Assembly: GCF_030151385.1 (NCBI RefSeq)
Contig: NZ_JASLDS010000008.1
Coordinates: 1-47,254, forward strand
From: Soonwooa sp.
GTDB taxonomy: Bacteria > Bacteroidota > Bacteroidia > Flavobacteriales > Weeksellaceae
DNA length: 47,254 bases
Direction: 5' to 3'
Shown: piece by piece, positions 16,138-23,904 of the stretch
Position numbering within the stretch: position 1 is the stretch's first letter
Layout of the letters: each line of letters starts with the position of its first letter
The notes under the pieces: model-generated
The model's database searches: none
What the model was told of the DNA's origin: nothing
Seen by the model: only the letters and a program-made list of their open reading frames with translations
Translations under genes and position numbers: made by a program

Positions 16138-17766
16138 ATGGATTTAGAATTCAACAAGCGTGAAGATCAAAACAAACTGAAACTTTCAGAAATAAATAGA
16201 CTCTATAACCAAATAAAAAAAGGTGGCGGCGACAAAGCTTTACAGAAGCAACACGGCCAAGGCAAGCTAACGGCTCGCGAACGTATCGACTATCTTCTAG
16301 ACAAAAATTCGGAAAGCATCGAAGTTGGCGCTTTTGCAGGATTCGACATGTACGAAGAACACGGTGGTTGTCCTTCTGGTGGCGTTGTAGTCGTTATTGG
16401 ATATGTTTCTGGAAAACAATGTATTGTTGTTGCTAATGATGCTACAGTAAAAGCTGGCGCTTGGTTCCCGATTACAGGTAAGAAAAATCTACGTGCACAA
16501 GAAATCGCGATGGAAAACAGACTTCCGATTATTTACTTGGTAGATTCTGCTGGTGTATATCTTCCAATGCAAGACGAAATTTTCCCTGATAAAGAAATGT
16601 TCGGACGTATTTTCCGAAACAATGCAAAAATGAGTTCAGCTGGAATCGTTCAGATTTCTGCGATTATGGGAAGTTGCGTTGCTGGTGGCGCTTATCTGCC
16701 AATTATGAGCGATGAAGCGATGATTGTTGACGGAACTGGAAGTATTTTCCTTGCAGGAAGTTATCTTGTAAAAGCGGCAATCGGCGAATCTATCGATAAC
16801 GAAACTTTAGGCGGTGCAACAACGCATTGTTCTATTTCGGGTGTTACAGATTATAAAGCTAAAAACGATAAAGATGCTTTGGATCGTATCAAAACAATTA
16901 TGAAGTCCATCGGAAGTTATGACAAAGCTGGATTTGACCGCATCGAAAGTGCTCCACCAAAAGAAAGTCCAGAAAACATTTTCGGAATTATGCCAGTTGG
17001 CCGTTCGGAGCAATATGACACATTTGATATTATTAAATGTCTTGTCGACAATTCGGAATACGAAGAATACAAGCCAGACTACGGAAAAAGTATCATTTGC
17101 TGTACTGCACGTATCGATGGCTGGAGTGTTGGGATTGTTGCCAACCAAAGAAAATTAGTAAAAAGCGGAAAAGGCGAAATGCAATTCGGAGGTGTTATTT
17201 ACTCGGATTCTGCTGATAAAGCGACGCGTTTTATCGCAAATTGCAACCAAAGAAAAATCCCATTGGTATTTTTACAAGACGTAACTGGCTTTATGGTTGG
17301 TTCTAAATCCGAGCATGGTGGCATCATCAAAGACGGTGCAAAAATGGTAAATGCTGTTTCTAACTCTGTTGTTCCGAAATTCACAGTTATCACAGGTAAC
17401 TCTTATGGTGCCGGAAACTACGCCATGTGTGGAAAAGCTTACGATCCGAGATTAATCGTGGCTTGGCCTTGGGCAGAACTTGCCGTAATGGGCGGCCAAC
17501 AAGCAGGAACTGTTTTATTACAAATTCAGGAATCTGCGCTTAAAAAGCAAGGTAAACAAATTAGCGAGGAAGAACGTAAAGAAATTTTAGATAAAATTGT
17601 AGCGAATTACAACAAGCAAATCGACCCTAAATATGCAGCCGCAAGACTTTGGACAGATGCCATTATCAATCCAGTCGACACTAGAAAATGGATAAGCATG
17701 GGAATTGAGGCTGCCGATCACGCTCCAATTACAGAGAAATTTAATCTTGGTGTTATTCAAGTTTAA
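16138..17766 (+). CDS. Acyl-CoA carboxylase, carboxyltransferase (beta) subunit
   Basis: This 542-residue protein spans both crotonase-like halves of a biotin-dependent carboxyltransferase. It has GKLTARERIDYLLD near residue 40, GGCPSGG, the oxyanion-hole VAGGAYLP, and in the second half FLQDVTGFMVG and GNSYGAGNYAMCGKAYDPR with MGGQQAGTVL. The last motifs resemble the methylcrotonyl-CoA carboxylase beta branch (leucine breakdown) more than the propionyl-CoA branch, but I cannot decide the substrate. The biotin-carrying alpha subunit is not in the window. Confidence 0.9.
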   Translation: MDLEFNKREDQNKLKLSEINRLYNQIKKGGGDKALQKQHGQGKLTARERIDYLLDKNSESIEVGAFAGFDMYEEHGGCPSGGVVVVIGYVSGKQCIVVANDATVKAGAWFPITGKKNLRAQEIAMENRLPIIYLVDSAGVYLPMQDEIFPDKEMFGRIFRNNAKMSSAGIVQISAIMGSCVAGGAYLPIMSDEAMIVDGTGSIFLAGSYLVKAAIGESIDNETLGGATTHCSISGVTDYKAKNDKDALDRIKTIMKSIGSYDKAGFDRIESAPPKESPENIFGIMPVGRSEQYDTFDIIKCLVDNSEYEEYKPDYGKSIICCTARIDGWSVGIVANQRKLVKSGKGEMQFGGVIYSDSADKATRFIANCNQRKIPLVFLQDVTGFMVGSKSEHGGIIKDGAKMVNAVSNSVVPKFTVITGNSYGAGNYAMCGKAYDPRLIVAWPWAELAVMGGQQAGTVLLQIQESALKKQGKQISEEERKEILDKIVANYNKQIDPKYAAARLWTDAIINPVDTRKWISMGIEAADHAPITEKFNLGVIQV

Positions 17767-17797
17767 TTATATAAGAAGCTAAAAGTAAAAACGCAAA

Positions 17798-18415
17798 ATG
17801 AAAAATATTTTAAGTTTATTGTTCATTAATGTGACGATTGCAGCATTTGCACAATGTCACATTAGTGGACCATCAACAATTTCGGTTAATGAGAACACGA
17901 AGTTTAGTATAGAAAAAGACAACGCGCAATGTGCAGAGTGTTATCAATGGTCGATTAAAGGCAAAGAAAATTTTATCGAAAATGATAATCGTGCAAATTT
18001 TGTATATGTCAATCCACAAAAAGCTGGCAAGCTAACATTGTCTTTGACAACGCTTACCAATAAAGGCACAGAAACGTGCTCAAAACAAGTTAATGTTACT
18101 GAAGCAAATAAGGACGAGCCAAGTTATCAGCATGTTTCAACTGAAACCAAGGATTGTATCATTAACACGATGACTTACAAAGAGTACAAATATGAAGATG
18201 GAAAATTGGTTTTGATACCCGAACAAGACAGCAATGATATTTCGTACAGATGGACTGCCATTTTTAAAAATGGAAGCAAAGTAGAATCTAAAGATAAGAT
18301 TGCGCAATTCAGATATAGTATTGAGAATCCTATTGACAAGATTAATCTTATAATGTCCACCAATAATTGTACAAAAATATCCGTCCGAACCTATCAAGAA
18401 GATTTTTGGAAATAA
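17798..18415 (+). CDS. Secreted Cys-containing protein with PKD-like repeats, function unknown
   Basis: This 205-residue protein has a signal peptide (to about residue 18, ending AFAQ). The mature part looks like two beta-sandwich repeats: one at about 20-105 (SGPSTISVNENTKFSI, CAECYQWSIKG, KAGKLTLSL) and one at about 115-200 (DISYRWTAIF). The wording 'YQW...' and 'YRW...' fits PKD/Ig-like folds. Several Cys residues could form disulfides. It follows the carboxylase gene by 31 bp and ends at its own terminator, so it may be co-transcribed. I do not recognise a named family. Confidence 0.7.
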   Translation: MKNILSLLFINVTIAAFAQCHISGPSTISVNENTKFSIEKDNAQCAECYQWSIKGKENFIENDNRANFVYVNPQKAGKLTLSLTTLTNKGTETCSKQVNVTEANKDEPSYQHVSTETKDCIINTMTYKEYKYEDGKLVLIPEQDSNDISYRWTAIFKNGSKVESKDKIAQFRYSIENPIDKINLIMSTNNCTKISVRTYQEDFWK

Positions 18416-18434
18416 AATCCTAGCAATTAATAAT

Positions 18435-18461
18435 AAGCCTTTCCTTGTGAGAGGTTTTTTT
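18435..18461 (+). terminator. Terminator after the PKD-like gene
   Basis: A 9-bp stem with two G.T pairs (18435-18443 with 18449-18457) is followed by a run of T residues to 18461. Confidence 0.75.
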
Positions 18462-18494
18462 ATGGCTTGAATTAAACAAAATCAAATCATATTT

Positions 18495-18526
18495 AAAATA
18501 ATTTTAAATTTTATTAAAATTATTTT
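18495..18526 (+). promoter_or_regulatory. AT-only inverted repeat upstream of the DUF2089 gene
   Basis: A perfect 13-bp inverted repeat (18495-18507 with 18514-18526) consists only of A and T, 29 bp before the ATG. It could be an operator for the DUF2089 regulator or chance in a nearly pure A/T stretch (18490-18550). Confidence 0.35.
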
Positions 18527-18554
18527 TAACTTTATCAAAAATAATTTCAAAATA

Positions 18555-18821
18555 ATGAAACTTCCGATCTTTTGTCCAAGCTGCGAATCGACTTTGCGCG
18601 TCAGTCAAATGACTTGTGGCAATTGCAGCACTGTCGTCAACGGTGATTATGACTTACCACTATACTTAAAGCTAAATCGTGATGAGCAAGACTTCATCTT
18701 AGAATTCTTCCTAAACAGCGGCAGCATCAAAGAAATGGCAAAACAGGCAGAACTCTCCTACCCGACCATGCGCAACAAAATGGATGACCTCATCGAAAAA
18801 ATTAAAAACTTAAAATCATAA
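18555..18821 (+). CDS. DUF2089-family small zinc-ribbon/HTH protein
   Basis: This 88-residue protein has an N-terminal zinc ribbon of two Cys-x-x-Cys pairs (CPSC near residue 7 and CGNC near 21). A helical region (about 38-85) follows with a helix-turn-helix-like IKEMAKQAELSYPTMRNKMD. DUF2089 proteins are thought to be DNA-binding regulators, though none is well characterised. It is the first gene of a three-gene operon, 3 bp ahead of the membrane protein, so it may regulate its own operon. Confidence 0.85.
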   Translation: MKLPIFCPSCESTLRVSQMTCGNCSTVVNGDYDLPLYLKLNRDEQDFILEFFLNSGSIKEMAKQAELSYPTMRNKMDDLIEKIKNLKS

Positions 18822-18824
18822 ATT

Positions 18825-19409
18825 ATGAATTGGACCTATATTTTTAATCCACTTGCCAAAATACCGTCAAAGGCATTCCTTCTAATTGGTATTATAACCG
18901 CCGTTGCTGGATCTTTTATATCATATTTTAACAAGACTATTTATGATGGCATTCTCGATGCACATTCTTTTCCGTTAATAACCTATACACAAGCTATTAC
19001 AGCCAACATCATTGATATTGTTTTGCCATGTATTTTGCTTTTTATATTGGGAAGAATCATCAATCCAAAAACCCGAATGATTGACATTCTTAACACATCT
19101 TTTTTGTACAGAATTCCCATCTATATCTTTCCTTTGCTAAACAACATCCCAGCAATGCAAAGCATTGAAGCAAAAATCAATGATCCTTCTGTCGGCATTA
19201 GAAATATCCAGTTTTCCCCAGATGAAACTTTTAATCTTATTTGGATTTCTTGCCTTGCTTTAGGAATAATTGCTTATGCGATTTGTCTGATGGTTTTCGG
19301 TTTCAAAACAGCTACCAATGCGAAGAAAACTTGGCATTATGGCGCTTTTGCCGCGATTTTCATTTTTTCCGAAATTATTACTAAATATATTGTATACACA
19401 ATCTTATAA
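18825..19409 (+). CDS. Yip1-like multi-span membrane protein
   Basis: This 194-residue protein has about five hydrophobic helices (near 18-36, 60-82, 93-110, 137-160, 170-192) and an N-terminal WTYIFNPLAKIP segment typical of bacterial Yip1-domain proteins. Yip1-type proteins lack a known enzymatic role. It lies between the DUF2089 regulator and the exported hydrolase with gaps of 3 and 10 bp, a strong sign of an operon. Confidence 0.7.
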   Translation: MNWTYIFNPLAKIPSKAFLLIGIITAVAGSFISYFNKTIYDGILDAHSFPLITYTQAITANIIDIVLPCILLFILGRIINPKTRMIDILNTSFLYRIPIYIFPLLNNIPAMQSIEAKINDPSVGIRNIQFSPDETFNLIWISCLALGIIAYAICLMVFGFKTATNAKKTWHYGAFAAIFIFSEIITKYIVYTIL

Positions 19410-19419
19410 ATTTCAAATC

Positions 19420-20772
19420 ATGAAAAAATACTTTTTAGTTTTAAGTTTTTTATTCGCAATCCTTATGAATGCACAAAATATTATTGGAAGCTGGCAAGGC
19501 GAACTCGAATTTTCTGGTCAGACACTCCCATTGATTATCAACCTTAGTGGCACTTCAGAAAATCCTACAGCAACTATGGACAGCCCCAAACAAGGCGCCA
19601 AAGGCATTCCGATTGAAAAAGCTAGTTTTATTAACAATCAACTCAATCTAAATTCAGAGAAGTTACACATCACTTTTGTTGGCACTTATAAGGATAACAA
19701 AATTTCAGGAAAGTTTATGCAAAACGGTTTGAGCTTCGATATGACTTTAACACCATATTCCGGAAATGAAAGTTCGGTACTTGTCCGCCCGCAAACTCCA
19801 AAGCCGCCTTTCGACTATCCTACCGAAAATATTAGTTTTAAAAATCAAAAAGACGGCAACACTTTAGCTGGAACAATTAGCCTTCCGAAAGACAAAAAGA
19901 ATTTTCCCATTGTCATTTTAATTACTGGATCTGGCGCACAAAATCGAGATGAAGAAATTGCAGGCCACAAACCTTTTGCTGTTATCGCCGACGATTTTGC
20001 GAAAAAAGGAATTGCAACTTTACGACTGGATGATCGCGGTATGGGAGAATCTTCCGTTGGTTCGCGCAATGACACCTCCGAAAACTTCACTGGAGATATC
20101 GATGCAGCGGTAGATTTTTTATCAAAACGTGGCTACAAAAATATTGGACTTCTTGGTCACAGCGAGGGCGGCATGATTGCACCAATGGTCGCTGTTAAAA
20201 ATCCAAATGTTAAATTTATCATTTCCCTAGCAGGTCCTGGCGTTGCGATAAACCAACTGATGTACCGTCAAAACGAGGATATTTTGAAACATGCAGGATT
20301 ACCTGAAGATGTTGTTAAAAAAGATTTGGAGCAAAAAAAAGCAATATTCAACTATATCGCCGATTACAAAGGAAAAAATATTGCCGTTGACTTTTCTAAT
20401 TTCTTGACAAAAAATTTCCCAAATCTAAATCCGCAGGAAAAATCGGCATATTCACAATTGACCGAGCCTTGGATGACTTATTTCTTACAATACAAACCAG
20501 CTGATAATTGGTCAAAAATTAAAATCCCCGTTTTAGCACTTAACGGAAGTTTAGATTCGCAAGTTGCAGCGAAACCAAATCTAGAAGCCATTAAAATGGC
20601 TCTGACAAAAGCAGGAAACAAGAATTTCAAAACAGAAGAAATCGCTGGAGTAAACCATCTTTTCCAAACAGCTACAACAGGAAGTCCTGATGAATACGGA
20701 GAAATCACCGAAACTATTTCACCGAAAGTTTTAGATATAGCTTCGAGTTGGATTTTGGGCTTAAAAAATTAA
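19420..20772 (+). CDS. Exported alpha/beta hydrolase
   Basis: This 450-residue protein starts at MKKYFLVLSFLFAILMNAQ, a clear signal peptide; longer in-frame starts overlap the previous gene and would hide it. An N-terminal beta domain (about 20-125, GSWQGELEF, SGKFMQNGLSFDM) precedes the hydrolase domain. That domain has ITGSGAQNRDEE (oxyanion region), nucleophile Ser in GHSEGG, Asp in NGSLDSQV and His in GVNHLFQ. It resembles YbbA/'S9-like' esterases of the periplasm. It is the last gene of the DUF2089 operon. Substrate unknown. Confidence 0.87.
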   Translation: MKKYFLVLSFLFAILMNAQNIIGSWQGELEFSGQTLPLIINLSGTSENPTATMDSPKQGAKGIPIEKASFINNQLNLNSEKLHITFVGTYKDNKISGKFMQNGLSFDMTLTPYSGNESSVLVRPQTPKPPFDYPTENISFKNQKDGNTLAGTISLPKDKKNFPIVILITGSGAQNRDEEIAGHKPFAVIADDFAKKGIATLRLDDRGMGESSVGSRNDTSENFTGDIDAAVDFLSKRGYKNIGLLGHSEGGMIAPMVAVKNPNVKFIISLAGPGVAINQLMYRQNEDILKHAGLPEDVVKKDLEQKKAIFNYIADYKGKNIAVDFSNFLTKNFPNLNPQEKSAYSQLTEPWMTYFLQYKPADNWSKIKIPVLALNGSLDSQVAAKPNLEAIKMALTKAGNKNFKTEEIAGVNHLFQTATTGSPDEYGEITETISPKVLDIASSWILGLKN

Positions 20773-20787
20773 TTTTCAGTACTTTTG
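20755..20787 (+). promoter_or_regulatory. Promoter of the HAD phosphatase gene, overlapping the previous gene
   Basis: TTG (20755-20757), a 22-bp spacer and TACTTTTG (20780-20787) match the consensus. The -33 element lies inside the last codons of the hydrolase gene. Confidence 0.6.
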
Positions 20788-20810
20788 CGTCAAGTAAAAA
20801 TGAAAGAAAA

Positions 20811-21473
20811 ATGAGTTTAAAAGCCGTATTATTTGATATGGATGGTGTCATCGTAGACACAGAACCGCTTCACCGTAAAGCCTATTTCGGAATGTTTGCA
20901 CATTATGGGATGGACGTTACTGAAGACCTTTTCAAAACCTTTACAGGGCGCACAACCGACAGCGTTTGTTTAGAATTAATTGACAAGTATAAGCTCGATG
21001 CCAAAAAGGAAGAATTGGTAAAAAAGAAGCGTGAAATCTTCAAAGAACTTTTTGACAACGACCCAGAATTTGATTTGCTTCCTGGAGTTAAAAGTTTAAT
21101 TCAACATTATTTTGACAACAACATCAAATTGGTTTTAGCATCTTCGGCTTCCAATACAACCATTGAAATGGTTTTTAAAAAATTTCAATTGGATCCATTT
21201 TTTATTGGAAAAATAAGTGGTGCTGACCTTAAAGAATCAAAACCTCATCCAGAAATATTTCTTCGCGCTGCAGAAATTGCTGACGAAGCCATCGAACATT
21301 GTATGGTAATTGAAGATTCTACCAACGGAATTTTGGCATCGCATCGCGCTGGCATATTTTGCGCCGCCTACAAAAGCGAACATACTCTAGGACAAGATTA
21401 CACTTTGGCAAATACACTGGTCAACGATTACGCAGAATTGGAACTTCCAAAGATTACCAAATATTTTAATTAA
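20811..21473 (+). CDS. HAD-superfamily phosphatase (beta-phosphoglucomutase-like)
   Basis: This 220-residue protein starts at MSLKAVLFDMDGVIVDTEP, immediately giving HAD motif I (DMDGV, two catalytic Asp). The cap domain lies at about 18-90. Motif II is LVLASSAS, motif III is the Lys of KESKPHPEIF, and motif IV is VIEDSTNG. It belongs to subfamily IA and probably acts on a sugar phosphate in the cytoplasm. Upstream in-frame starts are rejected because the promoter lies downstream of them. The 3' end overlaps the convergent LysR gene by 4 bp with no terminator between. Confidence 0.88.
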   Translation: MSLKAVLFDMDGVIVDTEPLHRKAYFGMFAHYGMDVTEDLFKTFTGRTTDSVCLELIDKYKLDAKKEELVKKKREIFKELFDNDPEFDLLPGVKSLIQHYFDNNIKLVLASSASNTTIEMVFKKFQLDPFFIGKISGADLKESKPHPEIFLRAAEIADEAIEHCMVIEDSTNGILASHRAGIFCAAYKSEHTLGQDYTLANTLVNDYAELELPKITKYFN

Positions 21474-22372
21474 AAATCAGCCTTGCGAAATATCTCTTTG
21501 ATTTGATTAATCTCGGCAAGATTGCGAGGCTTTTTTCGAGTTCCAAAATAAAGCGTGTTTTCAATTTTGTTGATGCCATCCCAAGCGATTTCGATTTTAT
21601 CGTCGTCAATATGATTTTTGCACAAGAAATCAGGTACAATTGCAAAACCGTCACCAATACTCAAACATCTGATAATTGAGCAAATATTTGGAACAATGTA
21701 ATTGGGTTTAAAATCTGGATGCCTGTTGAAATTAGCCTGCCAAAAACGATGCAAATGTTCCATATCAGCAGCCGTGCTGTACCAAATTTGTTGTTTTAGC
21801 CAATCTTCGGCTTCTTCAATTCTGTTTTGTAAAAGCAGTTTTTCTAAAAGCTTTGTCTCCGTATTCTTTCCATTAATCAAAACAATTTTTTCTTGCGAAA
21901 AAGGCTCAAACTCCAATGTTCTTAAATTGGTTTTTTGAGGGGTTATTATCAAATCCAACAAACCTTTATCCAAATCTGAAAACATCTGTTCGTACAATCC
22001 AAAACGAATGATGACATTAAAATCAAAGGTCGGAATATACTTCTCTAAGGTAAATTGAAAAGTCTCAAAGCACATTCCAATACTTAAAGTTGGGCGTTCA
22101 GTTTTGGTCGTTTTATGAAAAGCTTGTTCGGCAGTTTCTAACTTTAGAAGAGGTTCTACCGTAAAATTATACAACATCTGCGCTTTTTCGGTCGGAACCA
22201 ATTTCTTTCCAACTCTATCAAACAAAGCATAACCAACGTAAGCTTCTAACGAACTGATGTGCAAACTAACACCAGGTTGCGAAACAAACAAATTACGTGC
22301 AGCAACCGTAAAGGACTGCGTTTCGTAAACGGATTTAAAAGTTCGAAGCCATTCCAAATTAAGCATAATCAT
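21470..22372 (-). CDS. LysR-family transcriptional regulator
   Basis: This 300-residue protein has an N-terminal winged HTH (LNLEWLRTFKSVYETQSFTVAA, FVSQPGVSLHISSLE) and a C-terminal periplasmic-binding-like effector domain (about 90-295). The start may be at 22372 or two codons later. It is divergent from the MdaB-like quinone reductase with about 92 bp between starts, so that gene is the likely target, perhaps in response to quinones or electrophiles. Effector unknown. Confidence 0.9.
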   Translation of the reverse strand: MIMLNLEWLRTFKSVYETQSFTVAARNLFVSQPGVSLHISSLEAYVGYALFDRVGKKLVPTEKAQMLYNFTVEPLLKLETAEQAFHKTTKTERPTLSIGMCFETFQFTLEKYIPTFDFNVIIRFGLYEQMFSDLDKGLLDLIITPQKTNLRTLEFEPFSQEKIVLINGKNTETKLLEKLLLQNRIEEAEDWLKQQIWYSTAADMEHLHRFWQANFNRHPDFKPNYIVPNICSIIRCLSIGDGFAIVPDFLCKNHIDDDKIEIAWDGINKIENTLYFGTRKKPRNLAEINQIKEIFRKADF

Positions 22373-22382
22373 TATTTTAATG

Positions 22383-22394
22383 ATACAAATGTAT
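22383..22394. promoter_or_regulatory. Candidate LysR operator
   Basis: ATACA-AA-TGTAT is a perfect dyad 11 bp upstream of the LysR start in the divergent intergenic region. It fits the T-N11-A type of LysR site only loosely. Confidence 0.35.
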
Positions 22395-22464
22395 AAATTA
22401 AATTATTTTTATAATACATAAAACTCCCCGAACTTTGCAGAACAATTTAGAAAACAATAAAATA

Positions 22465-23094
22465 ATGAAAGTATTTATCATTAACGGCGGACAAAAATTC
22501 GCCCATTCAGGAGGAGCATTTAACAATACTTTGAGTCAATGGACTTCCAATTTCTTAGAACAAAATAATATTGAATTTCGCATGACCAATATCAATGACG
22601 ATTTTGATCCGTTTTTAGAAGTTGAACATTTCAAATGGGCAGATTTAATAATTTATCATTTTCCTGTTTGGTGGTTCCAAGTTCCAAATCGTTTAAAATT
22701 ATATATTGACGAAGTTTTCACCGCAGGACACAACAACGGTATCTATGCTAATGATGGACGTTCTAGCAAAAATCCAGCAATTAATTATGGTAGAGGCGGA
22801 CTAATGCACGGAAAAAAATATATGGTTACAACAAGTTGGAATGCGCCAGATACTGCCTTTACCATGAAAGGTGAGTTTTTTGACCAACACCCAATTGACG
22901 ATTCTATTCTATTCGGATTTCATAAAATGAATGAATTTGCAGGAATGACGAGAATGGAAGGTTTTCATTTTCATGATTTAGAAAAAAATGCAACGCCTGA
23001 GCGAATTGAGAATTATCACAAGGAATATCTCCAACATTTAGAAATAATATTTAATCAAAAAAGCATTCAAAAAGAGGATTGTTTAGCCAATTAA
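22465..23094 (+). CDS. mdaB: NAD(P)H-dependent quinone oxidoreductase, MdaB-like flavodoxin fold
   Basis: This 209-residue protein starts at MKVFIINGGQKFAHSGG, the FMN/FAD-binding start of MdaB proteins. It has YHFPVWWFQVPNRLKLYID, GRGGLMHGKKYMVTTSWNAP and FHKMNEFAGM later, all diagnostic for the family. It performs two-electron reduction of quinones and protects against redox cycling. A longer start at 22435 adds a Lys/Asn-rich extension and is less likely. GAACTTTG (22429-22436) may be a near-consensus -7 element. Confidence 0.87.
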   Translation: MKVFIINGGQKFAHSGGAFNNTLSQWTSNFLEQNNIEFRMTNINDDFDPFLEVEHFKWADLIIYHFPVWWFQVPNRLKLYIDEVFTAGHNNGIYANDGRSSKNPAINYGRGGLMHGKKYMVTTSWNAPDTAFTMKGEFFDQHPIDDSILFGFHKMNEFAGMTRMEGFHFHDLEKNATPERIENYHKEYLQHLEIIFNQKSIQKEDCLAN

Positions 23095-23233
23095 GAATCA
23101 AAATATAGTTAAACAAAATTTAATATGCTTGCAACAATGCTAATCACATCCATCAAACATTAAAATTTTAACACTACAAAGTATTGATGTTCAGTTATTT
23201 TCCGTAAATTAGGATTAACCAAATCACAAAGCT

Positions 23234-23788
23234 ATGTATGTTGATAGAAAAATTTTAGAACAGAAAAATGATAAAGAGTTAGAACTTTACATTTCTCCAA
23301 ATGACCGCTATGTTTCGGAATCGATAGAATATGCTTTTAATATTTTAAAGAATAGAGGTCGACAGTTTAGTTCGCAAGAAGAGGCGCAAATCCTTCATTT
23401 AATAGATGATAAGAGAAAAGCTGAGCAAATTATCATCCATCCCAATCATGTTAAAGCAGGAAATTTGGTGTATTTATCTGGTGCTATCGGAATCGGAATT
23501 TTCATCTGGAAATTTGACCAATTAGCCAATCCTTTGTACAATATTGTACCATTCTTGGCTTTGGTTGTAATTTTCATCATGGGATATCTGATGAAAAGAG
23601 GCGTCGATTGGATGAGATTTATTTTGTTAGGTTTTGTGGTTGTCGGGACGCTTGCAATGCCAATTATAGTAATGAACATTCTAAACGATCCGATATTAAC
23701 CATCGCAAATGCTGTACAAGGTATTTTGCAAATTTGGGCACTTGTACTGATGTACAAAATCCCAGAAAATTGCCGAAATAAAGATTAA
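23234..23788 (+). CDS. Uncharacterised four-helix membrane protein
   Basis: This 184-residue protein has a charged cytoplasmic N-terminal domain (about 1-75, many Glu, Lys, Asp) followed by four hydrophobic helices (about 78-95, 103-120, 125-147, 155-175). No recognised motif is present. It stands alone between mdaB and a strong terminator. It could be a small sensor or stress membrane protein, but nothing in the sequence tells. Confidence 0.6.
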   Translation: MYVDRKILEQKNDKELELYISPNDRYVSESIEYAFNILKNRGRQFSSQEEAQILHLIDDKRKAEQIIIHPNHVKAGNLVYLSGAIGIGIFIWKFDQLANPLYNIVPFLALVVIFIMGYLMKRGVDWMRFILLGFVVVGTLAMPIIVMNILNDPILTIANAVQGILQIWALVLMYKIPENCRNKD

Positions 23789-23794
23789 GTATAC

Positions 23795-23826
23795 AAATTG
23801 CGCAAACTTCGTTTGCGCAATTTTTT
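23795..23826 (+). terminator. Terminator of the four-helix protein gene
   Basis: A perfect 13-bp stem with a 3-nt loop (23795-23807 with 23811-23823) is followed by a T-run. Confidence 0.9.
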
Positions 23827-23829
23827 ATT

Positions 23830-23854
23830 CCAGCGGCAGCTTCGCTGCCGCTGG
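23830..23854. repeat. GC-rich hairpin with TTC loop
   Basis: An 11-bp perfect stem CCAGCGGCAGC/GCTGCCGCTGG with loop TTC. Similar hairpins (GC stem, TTC or TTT loop) occur at 31262-31294 and 40105-40135, always at gene ends. Confidence 0.8.
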
Positions 23855-23855
23855 T

Positions 23856-23904
23856 GGATATTAATAATTAAGGCGGCCAATGGCCGCCTTAATTATTAAT
23901 ATCC
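23856..23904 (-). terminator. 23-bp perfect palindrome overlapping the arginine decarboxylase stop codon
   Basis: Arms 23856-23878 and 23882-23904 are perfectly complementary with a 3-nt loop. The right arm contains the last two codons and the TAA of the decarboxylase gene. It is likely its terminator or a transcript-end stabiliser, though no T-run follows. Confidence 0.75.
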
